Origin: Taxawa tesnikishii (nom. ined.)
Lineage: Eukaryota; Ascomycota; Dothideomycetes; Dothideales
Assembly (NCBI GenBank): GCA_030247885.1
Contig: JAPDRO010000012.1
Location: forward strand, 620,001 to 684,000
Length of the DNA stretch: 64,000 nt
Direction: 5' to 3'
Part shown: positions 22,130-33,278 of the stretch, one piece after another
Layout of the letters: each line of letters opens with the position of its first letter
How positions within the stretch are numbered: the stretch's first letter is position 1
Translations under genes and position numbers: made by a program
Notes under the pieces: model-generated
The model's database searches: none
What the model saw: only the letters and a program-made list of their open reading frames with translations
What the model was told of the DNA's origin: nothing

Positions 22130-23460
22130 GAGTGGAACTTTCGGCACGTAAAGTAAAAGAATAGCAATCACAAAGGAAAAACATGATGGCTGGCAACAGG
22201 TGCCAGTTCCGCCAGATCGGATGCTGCATGAGGGACAGGTGCCGGGTGCGTACAGCGAGGAGGTCGAACCATTGCCTGGAAAAGAGAACGTTAGCCCTAA
22301 ATGCCGCCCAGCCACGTTTCTCAGTTCGACCTACACGGCAACAAGGTTGACGAAGTAGATACTGGACGCTTCGTTCAGGGATAGTCATGGTGTCGGAGTT
22401 CATTCTATCCGGCTTGGCACCGAATCCGACCCGGAGGTCACCAAAGGTAAGTCCGCGACGCTGTGCGTACCAACAACTCATGGCGCAAGAGCAGGTTATT
22501 TCGATGATTACAATGAAGCCACACGCCTGCAAGACGAGTTTTCAGTCGAACAGAAGATTCTTCTTGGCGTTACGAGGAGCGCGGAACAAGACATCGGCCT
22601 CGGCCTCGGGCTTCTCGTTCGCAATCGCAGTAGGAGCGGCACTGTCACTGAAGCAGCAAATGACGATCACGAGAAGGAGCTCGGAACTTGAGACAGACCA
22701 AAAACGACGTTCGTGATGATCGGCCAGAACTCCGGAAAGGAACCGGCTAGTAGAAGGTAGCAGATGGTCTTCTTAAGGTTGTCAGATACCACTCTTCCAT
22801 GACGCACTGCTTCGACAATCGCTCCAAAGGAGTCCAGGAGTACCACGTCGGCGGCCTCCTGGCAATGTTCCATGGCGATACCTGTATCGGCCTGCTTGAG
22901 CGAAGGTGCATCGTTGGCACCGTCTCCAGTCGTGCCGACGGTAAGACCTCTCGCCTGGAGCTCCTTGACGATCCGCAGCTTGTGTTCTGGAGTCGTTCTG
23001 GCAAAGACCACTTCACTGTAGTTGCACATCTTGTCTCACTGCCTTTCGTCCAGGTCTGCGAGGTCTGCTATATCATCAGCACATCACTCGGGACAATGTC
23101 TGCGCCGTTGACGGTGACGCGCTCGCCATCTCGGAGGACAGTGCACTGGTCGGGCAACGTGGTGTTGATCGATGCCGTCACGCGAGAGCTTGGAAAGTCT
23201 TGTAATTCTTTTAGCACATCGGAGTCTGCAAGGCAGTTGCCCGACACTTGCCTAGGTAGAATGAGAACAGCGCCTGAATGACCCAACCCAGGACAAGCGC
23301 GATTGCCAGTGCCAGGTTTGCTGGGGCAGGTGGCTGACCCAGTGGCTTCCAAGCAATGAACACCAAGACGGCAACGACAAAGACCCGGGTCTTGCTCTCT
23401 TCAATGCTGTGGGACCTGTTTCCATGAGTATCCGCTTTCTGATACCGTTCCTGGACCACT
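22130..23460 (-). pseudogene. remnant of a type IIC (Na/K-type) P-type ATPase lacking its catalytic core
   Basis: Fungal type IIC ATPases are plasma-membrane cation pumps related to animal Na,K-ATPase. In order on the minus strand I see transmembrane helix 1-2 (FIAWKPLGQPPAPANLALA, near 23330), part of the actuator domain (SSRVTASI, CTVLRDGERVTVNGADIVPSD; 23200-23085), then directly the end of the P domain (VVFARTTPEHKLRIVKELQA, TGDGANDAPSLKQADTGIAM; 23030-22860) and the C-terminal membrane part (LLDSFGAIVEAVRHGR, WYAQRRGL, WFDLLAVRTRHLSLMQHP). The actuator TGES loop, the phosphorylation motif DKTGTLT and the nucleotide-binding domain, some 500 residues, are missing between 23085 and 23030. 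Stop codons and frame changes add to this. One intron (GTAGGT..TTCCAG near 22330) still has good splice ends. It cannot be an active pump. Assembly collapse is the alternative explanation. Confidence 0.8.
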
Positions 23461-24446
23461 CACAGTATCCTGAATTGAGGTGGAAGGACGAGACTCGAGT
23501 CGACACTCCTGCGCCGTGACACGGAGCGGGTGGTCATGCTGCCGGTAGAGTCCCCCGCCCACGGCTTTTTGCGCGCCACTCAGTGTCAACGTTTTCGGCA
23601 TAGGTGATTCGTATGAGAAGGGTCTTTGCGACCTGTAGATCCGCTCCGTTATCTGCGTGATCCATTGTCGTGGTGAGAGGTGAAGCGCCAGAAAGCGAAG
23701 GCGAGATGGAACGAGAAGCAAGGAACAATCGCGTGTCACCATCTGATAGTCCCGGAGCTGTCTTGCATGTAAGCATGCCCTCTGCTGTTAGTCGATATCC
23801 CACATATCTGACTATCACTATCGCTTATCCTGCAACATGGTTCGAGTGTTTCTCCTCGATGCGTGATTTATAAGTCGAGGCATTTGTGTACACGTCCGCT
23901 TCAAGCTTAGAACGCGCGATGAAGAAATAACACCAGTGCGAAACGAGGTTTGTGACATTGCATAGCCTCGCTGCATGTGTTAATGTGAGTGCTCCAGACA
24001 ATGTCGCAACAGGCGAAGCGTACAGTTTCGTCTAGCATGTGTGTTGTTCGACGGTTGGTATATCGGCTTTCTCCACGTATGCTAGGGCGCAATTCTCGGA
24101 CTCAAGACCAACTCAGGCTGTTCTCTTCTTGAATGTCTATGGCTTTGCATTTGGAGTACTCCCAAAGCAAAGAACCAGTATAAGTCGATGGCACTACAAG
24201 TGAAGCCTTGGCGCAGGTATAGCAGAACGGTTGTTCTGCGCAGACTTTCCATATTGAGTAGGTATCGAAACAATGCAGTACCTGGAGCCAGTAGACCTAC
24301 GACACCCCCACAATCCCCTGAACCACGCGGGGAAGGACCTTGAGTCAGTGACCTTTGAAGCTCCTTTGAATAAAAGACCGCTTTCTTCGCAATCGGCGCG
24401 CTGACTGATTCGTTCTGTTCTGTGTGATGGGTCTTCGGCAAGCTCT
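23461..24446. other. intergenic, possibly the lost N-terminus of the ATPase remnant
   Basis: About 1 kb. The minus strand between 23470 and 23820 holds two open frames that could be the decayed N-terminal tail of the pump, including a segment reading ITYAENVDTEW, but this is not certain. From 23830 to the RCC1 stop codon nothing was recognised. Confidence 0.35.
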
Positions 24447-25612
24447 TCAACCATGTTTGGCTGCCTTGAGAATGGTGCAAAGCGGTCCGGCCTCGACACT
24501 TTGGAACGCGACACCTTCAGAGATCTGCACTTCGGTCCAATCCTCAAGATACTGTTGGGTTAGGCTAAGCCCACACTGGCCATTGCTATTATTCCCGACA
24601 GCAAACAGGCGACCTGTCCCTGTGATGAGGACGACGTGTTCATCGCCTACTGCGATATCTACTATGTCCAAGGGCTCATTCGTGTGCTCGTCCATGATCT
24701 CTACCAGGCCAACTTCCCCAGTTTCAGTATCACTGAGAACCCTGATTGATCCATCGGAGCCGGGTGTCCCGGAGCCCCACATGTAAGCAGTCCCGTCTTC
24801 TGAAAGAGCGGCAGCCATCCAGCCTCCCGCACTAATCTTCTTTATCTTGATTCCGCCTAGAGCCTCGAGCGGACCAGCTTCTGCAGCGGACACAGCGTCT
24901 GGACCAGTCGTGTTGCGGCCGAGTGAACGGTAACGGGCATCACCCCAGGTAAAGACGTTGCCGTTCTCCATAAGGCAAATGAAAGCGGTCGTATTCGCTA
25001 TCAGTTGCTTGGTCCGGCCTTGGAGCATGTGATGCTTGTCCGGATAGTTTTCAGGACCAGCTGGATCGAGGTACCAATCCTTGAACTTCTCGAGAGATTC
25101 GAACTCCACGATGTGCGTCATGCTGGCATTCGGAGCTTGAACAAAAGTAGCGGCGACGCGGTTGTTGCCAGCCAGTGCAAGATGTGCAATCGGAGGGCTG
25201 TCCGGTTGAGATTTCAAGACGGACGGGCCGTGGGTTGTCGAGTCAGAGCTTTCTGAACACTCCAAGAAGTAGAGTTGCCCCTGAGAGTCCAAAGCACCGA
25301 GCAAGCCTGTGTGATCTCCAAAGGCCTTCGAGAGCTGCTGGGCTGCCGCTCCGCACGTTGTCGGGCGAGGTGTTCTCGCCAACCTAGTTATCAAATGGTT
25401 TACCTGGACTTGGAGTCGTAAGCGCCCGACTCTCGGTCGAAGCCAGAGCGACTCGTACAAACTGTTTCACTCCACCCCATAAAGAGAAGCTTTGCTTCAG
25501 ATGGTTCAAATCCAATAGCGGAGATAGGTTGGAAACCGACAACATCAGCGCTCGACGAGGGGTTCAGTTGGCCATGGCCGTTGAAGCCGCAAACAAGGAA
25601 TGCAGTAGTCAT
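24447..25612 (-). CDS. RCC1-repeat (beta-propeller) protein (single frame break)
   Basis: RCC1-like propellers act as Ran exchange factors or as protein-interaction scaffolds; this one is not close enough to Ran-GEF to claim that activity. The model is exon 25404-25612 and exon 24447-25348, 369 residues after one correction. Repeat blades show as FLVCGFNGHGQL, LMENGNVFTWGDARYRSLG, ALSEDGTAYMWGSGTPGSDG and LITGTGRLFAVGNNSNGQCG. The frame breaks in exon 1 at the A run 25459-25461: dropping one A gives SETVVRVALASTESRALTTP, which then splices (55-base intron) into the second exon. The start is the first ATG and leads straight into a blade. It is divergent from the hydrolase gene. Confidence 0.75.
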
Positions 25613-26290
25613 AGTGGAGCAGAACTAGGATATGGTCAACAGATGAGGCTCCCGTCTCTCGCAAGGGGCCAGTGGCACAAGTATCAGGAAGAGGTTTCTT
25701 TGCTTGCAAGCACAAGCGAAATTCCAGGGCACTTGTAAAGGGCTGAACAATTGTCCAAAAGATATGGAGGCAGTTCTTAGATACATACATCGGTGGTCGT
25801 GCCAGTAGAGTAGGGGGTGGTTGGCAGGTCCGGAAATAACAATTTGATCGATTGCTGCCAAGGCTGTTTCCAACTCTCCGAGTCTCCACTCAATCCAGGT
25901 CAAGGGCAGCACCAGAATCCTACGAGAAGCGCCCTATCAAGTGAGCTAGAGGTTCCATGAATCCCCAATGCAGCAGGTAGACTGATCAATGCCAGCGAAA
26001 TCAACCTCAGTAGTCTATTGTTGAAGGCCCTATGGAAGAGCGCTGTATAAGGCGGTACAGTGCTTTCGGCAGATGTCAACTAGATCAACACCATCACGTT
26101 GGCGCCGGCTACGAGGAACGAAACATGACGCAGGTGCTTACCCGTGGAGCGGGAAAGCTACTACCCCACTGTTTACAAATGCCAGTGACAGTATATCAAC
26201 TGTGGTCACGCTCGCTTTGAGGACTGTACGAATAGAGACCGTAACTGATCCTTTGTTTGAATGCCGTTGCGAGCAAAGATTACCAAGATG
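25613..26290. other. divergent promoter region between RCC1-like and hydrolase genes
   Basis: About 680 bases separating two genes that point away from each other. No motif, repeat or RNA gene was recognised. Confidence 0.5.
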
Positions 26291-27242
26291 CCCAACACAA
26301 AGACAGTTCATGTTCCCCATCTGGGCGGCATCGATGCTGCCTACCAGATGCCCAAGCCATACGATCCCAGCAAGCCCACGCTTGTCCTTGTGAACAGCTT
26401 TACCACCTCGTCCGAGCTATATCAGTCTCAATATGCAAACAAGGAGCTCAATGATGCCATGAACCTCATATCTATCGAGCTCTTGGGTCATGGACAGACG
26501 CGAACAAAGAGCGAGAACTTCACCTACTGGGATACCGCTATCATGAACGTCCAGGTTCTCGACGCGCTCGGAATCAAGGGTAAGATTTTCGTCCTTGGAA
26601 CGAGCCAAGGCGGTTGGATTACCGTTCGCATGGCCTTGGTAGCCCCAGAGAAGGTACGAAGCTGCATCTTCTGGCGTTGAAACGACGTGGTGTATCGTTG
26701 ACTCGAGACAGATTACCGGTATCATTCCACTGGGAACTTCCATGGATTACGAGTCCGAGCGAACGCGCAAGCTCGGTTGCTGGAATGGCCCGGATTTACT
26801 CACTGGCAATATCAATGAGTGGAGCTCAAACAGCAAGACTGATGATTTCGAGCCGTCCGCGGACTTCGCAAACTTCCTCATCGATATAGGATTTGGGAAG
26901 AATTGTCCCAAAGAGGCCCGTGATTATTGGGTCAAGACCATCAAATCCAACTATCAAGGTGACGATGGCCGGCGCCGGATCCGCATGGCTTCCATCAACC
27001 TGCGTGAAAGGGATGGGCTGCATGGAAGACTCTTCGACATTAGGTGCCCGGTCTTGTGGCTCCATGGTACGGACGATGCGGTATACAGCGTGGCGAACGC
27101 GGAAGAGGAGATCAAGCTTTTTGTTAACAGTCCAGATGCAAGGCTGCAAGTGGTGGAGAACGGCCAGCACTTCCTGAGTTTCTCTCACCCGAAAGATGTG
27201 GACTCTGCCCTGATCCAGTTTGTTGGCAAATATGGAAAATAA
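26291..27242 (+). CDS. alpha/beta hydrolase
   Basis: Two exons (26291-26653 and 26712-27242; 58-base intron GTACGA..GACAG) give 297 residues. The fold and catalytic triad are visible: PTLVLVNSF strand, ELLGHGQT, nucleophile elbow LGTSQGGW with Ser in G-T-S-Q-G, acid in HGTDDAVY and the catalytic His in ENGQHFLSF. The substrate is unknown; esterase or C-C hydrolase activity would be typical for the fold. The start at 26291 gives a compact N-terminus; an in-frame ATG at 26261 would add ten residues. The gene is convergent with VTI1, only 135 bases between stops. The frame is intact. Confidence 0.85.
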
Positions 27243-27377
27243 GCGTGGGAACGGAGACCGGTTGCTTTAGGCTCCCTCATCCTGTAAAGCTATTCAATCC
27301 GTGATATATGACAAAGGCTCCGCTGCGTGAGATGAAAACTCCTCAGACGCCAAACAATGTCCCCACCCGATACTTCT

Positions 27378-28165
27378 TCACCTGAACTTGCTGACGATTA
27401 CCGCAAGGATCAAGAGAACGAGCACAGTAATGATCGCAATAGTGATTATTTTGTTGGTAGCCATCCTGTGTCTGTCAGCTCGCTGAACGAAATATGTGCA
27501 TGACGGTCGTGCCCAAGTACCTGCGCGCCATCCCCGCAATGTCTTGTTGCTCCGATCGGTGTAGCCTTCGCTTTCCAGCAACGTTGCTCTCGTGTGTTCA
27601 ATGGTCTCTCTCTGACGGCTCAGATCTGCCAGTGTGTTTCTTCCGATATCTTCCGTCTCTAGAGCGATCCTTTGACTCTCTCGTAGGCGGCCACTTGAGC
27701 GCTCTAACCGATCGGTACCTGACAGTAACTGTTGCCTTTGCTCCAACTGATCATCCGCAGTCGGATTGTCCTTGTAGCGCCTGCCGAACAGAGCGGATCG
27801 ATCACTTGAGAGGGATTCCAACTTGCGTTTGGCGGCATCAATGTCGGTCTGGTAGTTGCGAAAGCGTTGGTTTGTCTTGGTTTTTGGTTCGCTGGTAGGT
27901 TCTCCTTCTCCAAGCGCATCGAATCTAGCTGTACAGTAAGGCGTCAGCGCAGGTCTTGGGGCGCATTATGCATGCAGCGACATACAAGCTCCTTCGCTTC
28001 TTCCAGGGAACGCTCTGCCCTCCCGATCGCTGCTTTCCTGGGCTCTCCCGTAAGTTCGCCAATCTGGTCCAGCTTCTGGTTCAGATCGGCCTGTACCAGC
28101 TTCAGCTCCGTCTCATAACTGCTGAACAGCTCAGAGCCGGCGTCGGTGTCTAGAGGGTTCGACAT
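27378..28165 (-). CDS. VTI1: Vti1, Qb-SNARE (two frame breaks)
   Basis: Vti1 is the Qb-SNARE for Golgi-endosome, vacuolar and homotypic fusion. Exons 27986-28165, 27521-27928 and 27378-27465 give 225 residues once two single bases are restored. The N-terminal three-helix domain begins SELFSSYETELKLVQADL. The SNARE motif runs through RLERSSGRLRESQRIALETE...GYTDRSNKTL, and the protein ends in a membrane anchor IAIITVLVLLILAVIV followed by SKFR. The breaks lie at the five-base A run (plus-strand T run 27881-27885), where six As give KTKTNQRFRNYQTDID, and at the G run (plus-strand C 27532-27535), where five Gs give LRGMARRMATNK across the last intron. VPS45, which regulates SNARE complexes including Vti1 in yeast, lies 25 kb away. 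Confidence 0.92.
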
Positions 28166-29572
28166 GATTGCGCTTCGCTGAATGCGACGTCTCTCGGCTG
28201 AACAGAATGCGCACTAAAGTAGGGAGACGATCGAGTGCCACAGTAGTGCTGATGATATGGAATCCCTTGAATGTTGGCAACGGTCTAGTGTTGTATTCGA
28301 TGTGCGGTTTGCTGTTCTGGTGTTAAGGCAGGTGTGTTGTTGCTTGTACAGCGAGGATGAGCGACCCGGCGAACGGCGTCGTCATCATCCGGCCGAGGCT
28401 GTCACGTGGGGCGTGAGACTAATCTCCTGCAGGGTTGAACAATCTGTGACTTCAAAAGAGTAGACATACAACGACGAAACATTTTGTGTGAAAGGGCAAC
28501 GCATACAGTTGTGGAAACATCAAGATCCTTTCGTCTGCCGGGTTGTCTACTTGTCGAGATAGATTGAGTTCCTCAAGCCTGTCAATACACTAATACTATC
28601 GCACTGATTGGTGTGAACGGAAGAATATGTAGGTACTGTAAGGTCTGCCGCTCTCATATGTGAAGTGCATTCACAGCCTTCATCTCTTCCTGTCTAGCAT
28701 GTTTCCCGGCGATACTCCGTCAATATGGAAAACCTCCACAAGAATGGTCTAACAAGAGAAGGAAATATCAAAAGCGAGTGTGTTGTTGGCAGTGACATCT
28801 GACGGAACTCTTGCGAGATTCAGTACGCGTGCAGACCATCAGAATTGTACTCCTTGATCAAGACACTTGGGACGGGTCATGCCAGCCTGTATACACAGCA
28901 GGCGCTGGCGACCGCTGCTGTAGTGGCTGACAGATGTCTCATGATGCGCAGTTTAACCAACAACGGGGTCTCGATAAGAACACAGCTATGACAAAACTGG
29001 TTCCAACAGAGGTTTCGCGGCTAGTGTGAGTACTGGAAGTGGAGATGCTGTTCTTTCTGAGAACTCGAGATGTCCACGCCGCAAGGGTCCGATCAATGAG
29101 ATGAGGTGGTGTATCAGTACAGTGACATCCTTTCAGGCTTCACTGTCACATCAGAAATGCTACTCAAGAGAAGGATGGAATGTACGCTCGAGGCGGCGGT
29201 TGATGCCGAGTTTGCGGAAAGTCGTGTACAGATTGTTTGAGATCTTAGTAGTAAAGCTACGAATGCAAGAAAGTTTTGGTACGCATGCAGAGGCCCGATG
29301 ACCGATCATGTGTTACCAGTTGATAGCTCTTTCATCGATCTCCAGCTATGTGAATAGTGGTCGTTACATGCCGGCAGGCGCGGTAGCAAACGCGTGTGAG
29401 TGCACGGACAACGATTTTCCCAAAGCGCGTCTCCCTTCGTGACCCTCGCCCTCGAACACCACTCTCACTTTCAGCTTCGCTTCTAGTCACTACCTCGTCT
29501 CTGAACTTCACATTTGGCTAATCTTGCTTGGTTGGTTTCGGACCTTCACAACACCACAAACACACCATCGAC
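28166..29572. other. divergent intergenic region VTI1-EAF3
   Basis: About 1.4 kb between two genes transcribed away from each other. The last 150 bases before EAF3 are pyrimidine-rich, as expected for a fungal promoter. No gene, repeat or RNA was recognised; frames at 28257-28463 and 29026-29301 lack any family signal. Confidence 0.5.
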
Positions 29573-31048
29573 ATGGCGCCGGCTTTTGCAAAAGATGAGA
29601 AAGTGCTTTGCTTCCATCATGAGCTCCTCTACGAAGCAAAGGTACTGGAGTCGCGCCCCGTAGACCCAAACGACAAGAAGACCGCATACCAGTACAGAGT
29701 GCACTACAAGGGCTGGAAGAACACGTAAGTCGTTTCCCTTTGCTTGCTGTCGTGGGGCGTTTCCTGCCGGACGTGCCTGCCCAAAACAGCGACTCTGTAC
29801 TCAATATCTTCTCTTCCATCTGTTACACCAACTTCCATCATTCACTGTCATTACAATACCACCCAAAACGCAATACAAAATGTATTCGTGCAACTTTGCG
29901 GCTGGACGAGCCGCTCGCGCCGAGGAGGACGCTAAGCAGATCATATTAGATGGGATGACTGGGTGCCGCAAGATCGGTTGCGTAAAAACACAGAAGAGAA
30001 CAGAGAGCTCGCAAACAATCTCAAGAAGGACATGGAAGCCACGCGCCGGTCTACGGCTAAGCCTTCATCAACATCGCACAAGAAGCGGCCATTTGGGTCG
30101 GATCTTGCCGGCAGCTCCGCACGCGGCAGCGAAGAGAGGAGCTCAGTCGCTCCACCAAGGGGCACTAAGAGGGGTAGAGAGTATGAAGGGGTCGAGAAGG
30201 TAATGAACCCTCTTTATTCTTCCTGCAATTTCTTGCCACACAACAGAGCGCAGTACACATCTCAGTCATATCAAACGTACGCAAAAAGTCTGGGCTTCAG
30301 CAGCACACCCTATGTTACTTATATGTACCTTGCTACAACTCCCTTTCTGTTTGTTTCGAGGGGTTGGTTTTGTCCTGCTTTTTGGGTGGATGACTCGATT
30401 TTGCTTCATGCATGCTAATATCTATGTAGGAAGATGATTACCTTCGCAGGCCAGCAATCAAGATCCACATTCCAGATACCATCAAGTCATATCTTGTGGA
30501 TGACTGGGAAAAGGTCACAAAAGAGCAGCGGTTTGTTTCACTTCCATCCAAGACACCTGTCAATATGTTTTTGGACGACTACGCTGCATATGAGGGCGCC
30601 AAACGCCGGTCGGGTAGCGCTGAAGCCGACATTCTGGAAGAAGTCATTGCAGGCGTGAAAGAATACTTCAACAAGAGCCTCAGTAGAATCTTGCTGTACA
30701 AGTCTGAGCGCCCCCAATTCCAGGATATTCACACACAGCTCGAAAAGGGACACGGAGAACTAGCGGGAAAGCAGGTCTCGGACGTGTACGGTGTTGAGCA
30801 TCTCTGCAGGCTTTTCGGTTCGTATTCAAGGCAGACTTTAAGGTGCTTCACGTGCTGACTGGTTCTTGGTAGTCTCGATGCCGGATCTTATTGCCCACAC
30901 GAACATGGACGTGCAGTCTGTTAACCGCCTCCGAGAGGAGCTCATGAGGATGATCCAGTGGCTCAGCAAGCACACCGACAAATACCTCTCTCACCCATAC
31001 GAAGGACCATCCTCAGACTACTCCGACCAAACCAAAGCGGCCGCATGA
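29573..31048 (+). CDS. EAF3: Eaf3/MRG15-type chromodomain protein
   Basis: Subunit of the NuA4 acetyltransferase and Rpd3S deacetylase complexes that reads methylated H3K36. Exons 29573-29724, 29950-30199, 30430-30817 and 30873-31048 give 321 residues. The N-terminal chromo-barrel has [40 protein letters not shown] with the aromatic residues of the methyl-lysine cage. A basic, disordered linker follows. The MRG domain fills the C-terminal half (IKIHIPDTIKSYLVDDWE, YGVEHLCRLFVSMPDLIA, ELMRMIQWLSKHTDKYL). The first two introns are unusually long for this window (225 and 230 bases); the third is 55 bases. The frame is intact. Confidence 0.95.
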
Positions 31049-31969
31049 ACGGCTTGATCATGGTGGTTGACGCGAATTTCTGCATCAGCGAAGGCGCAAA
31101 GGAATCGAGCAGGATCAACCAGCTTACTGAATTGCAAGGGCTTTCGCAGGTTGGTTCGCCGTTCGCTTGACGGTAACAGTGTGCTGTTGTTGAGCCCAGG
31201 ATAGGATAAAACGATATATTGACTGTTCAGCCTCTAATAGACGTGAGATGATTCCTTGCTGCACCAGAATCTAATCTACTGATGACGTGAGTATTAAATA
31301 CGAAGCGCTGGCGTCTGCCGAGGTTGGGCTTGTCGACCCACGAGGCGACACACCCTTCCCGGGCCGCTCGTGCAGGAACGCCGAGGGGTGTGGTTGGCTG
31401 GCTGGCTGGCTGGCTGGCGGGCTAGCTAACAGTCTTTGCGTTCCCGTGCCAGTTATCGCCCTGCATGACGTTTACGCGAAGCGAACGGCTACTTTTGTCA
31501 ACCAAGCATTCGCGCGCTTGGTCCCAGAATCACCCACGACCTATGTCACAACGAGAACACATGTTCCTTTGCGCTCTTCTGGATCTGTATTACGGCTCAT
31601 GCGAGACTGGAGAAGGACGGTTGGGTTTCATTGCAATCGCTCGAAGTGGCGGTCTCGGCGGGCGACCCGGAGGAGCGGATGTGGCTATTGGGGTGTGGGG
31701 GTTGGTACTACTGAATATCGGTGAACCTTGTTATCGCGTGCGATTCGACATCTCGGCCTTGCCTCTCTACATTATCCCACCGCTCTTCGCTCCCCTTCGA
31801 CCTTCTGTCCTGAACACACGCCATTGCACGCCGTGCTCGACGACGAGAGAGTCCGGGCTGCTTGCTGCGACTCTCTGTTACGGAAACACGATGAGACACG
31901 AGCCGCGCGCAGATACCACCCAGTCGCCGCAAGAATACCCTTGATTCAGCCGCACATCGGTTGAGCGCA
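31049..31969. other. intergenic, upstream of the rhodopsin-domain gene
   Basis: About 920 bases. It contains a GGCT tetranucleotide array (separate entry). Plus-strand frames at 31287-31724 and 31465-31944 overlap one another and show no family character, so I do not call a gene. Confidence 0.45.
31395..31419. repeat. tetranucleotide microsatellite (GGCT)n
   Basis: Six tandem GGCT units ending in a GGCG GGCT variant. Confidence 0.9.
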
Positions 31970-33278
31970 ATGCTTGCGCTTGCCATCGAAACCTGGATCT
32001 GGTACAGTGTCGTTGTGACCGTCGGTATAGCTCGACTTGTACGTGAACATATGTCGAGCACATGCGACCCGAAGGAATGGTTCTGACGAGTGTGCGTTTC
32101 AGATCTCTCGATGGCTCCATCTTGGGTCAGTCCAACGGCTTCAGACAGATGACTGGTTGATGGTCTTCGCCCTTTGCACCTATACCACGCTCATAGTCAC
32201 CATCAACATTGTCGCTGACAAATCTACCAACTTGTTCCCACCGAGCTATGATATCTCGAGTCTCACACCGACGGACGTCGAGCAGAGACGGTATGGCAGC
32301 AAGCTGGTGCTTGTGGTTGAGCAGTGCCAATGCCTCACGAGTAAGATTATTGCTTTCAGCCCCCAATTCGTATGGCTGACTGGCCTTGTAGCATGGTCTG
32401 TCAAGGCTTGCCTGATCATAATGTTCGCGCGTCTGACCGTCGGACGCAGAGAGCACATCGCCTTGAAAGTGCTCGCGGCATATGTCGCATTTGGATTTAT
32501 ATTCATGGAAGTGTTCTACCTTGGCGTATGGTGTCGCCCGTTCCACAGTTGGTCATCCCCAACGTCTCCAGGTCCGAGAGGAGTATTTTGCGACTGACGC
32601 GTGAAAACAGATTACTGGGCCGTTCCTACACCCAACATCCAGTGCAGCGCAGCGATCGATCACCTCATAACCAATGCGGTCTTCAATCTCTCATCCGACA
32701 TCATCATGCTCTGCATTGCGCTCCCCATGTTCATCCGCTCCCGCCTACCTCTTCGGAAGAAGCTCGTCTTGATTGGCATCTTCAGCCTAGGGTTCTTCGT
32801 CATTCTTGCGGCAATTTTGAACAAATACTACTCCTTCTCGCAGCCCTTTGGGAGCATGTGGACTTTTTGGTATACAAGGGAGGTGTCGACGGCAATGTTG
32901 GTTGCCAACCTGCCGTTCTTGTGGACGCTCTTGCGGCGCCTGTTCGGTGTAAACCCTCTGGATGGCTCGTCAAAGGGCACCCGTGCCCATACTGGCCCGC
33001 TCGGCTTGACCAGAGTTGGAACAGGCAAGTCCCAGCATGGAGTTGATCCGAAGACTGGAAGGCATTTGTCGTGCCCGCCAAAGGCCGATGTCGAGCACGG
33101 TCGCTCAGAGGACCCTGGTTGGCTGGATGAATATTATGACCTGGACATCCTTGTCAAGCCTGCGCCTATCGCCAAACCGCGTCAGGCCAGTACAAGTCAG
33201 CGAAGCACGAGCGAGCAAGCTCTCATTCCAGTGTTTCAAATGGACGACATAACCAACAATGCGCCTTTTCGGAGATGA
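31970..33278 (+). CDS. rhodopsin-domain (Pth11-type) integral membrane protein
   Basis: Fungal-specific seven-helix family related to Pth11-like receptors; ligands are unknown. Exons 31970-32038, 32103-32340, 32392-32547 and 32611-33278 give 376 residues. Family landmarks are the first helix (TWIWYSVVVTVGIARL), the DDWLMVFAL segment, the EQCQCLT..WSVKACLI junction, FYLGVWCRPFHNYWAVP-x-P with its conserved cysteine, and NHLITNAVFNLSSDIIMLCIAL (here DHLITNAVFNLSSD). A cytoplasmic tail of about 110 residues follows the last helix. The third exon follows a 51-base intron whose removal restores the family pattern; it has no stop and is a multiple of three, so retention would insert 17 residues. 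All other introns are 63-64 bases. Confidence 0.85.

Noticed and set aside
31287-31944. two overlapping frames upstream of the rhodopsin-domain gene
   Set aside because: They include the GGCT microsatellite, have no domain or signal peptide, and lie where the promoter is expected.
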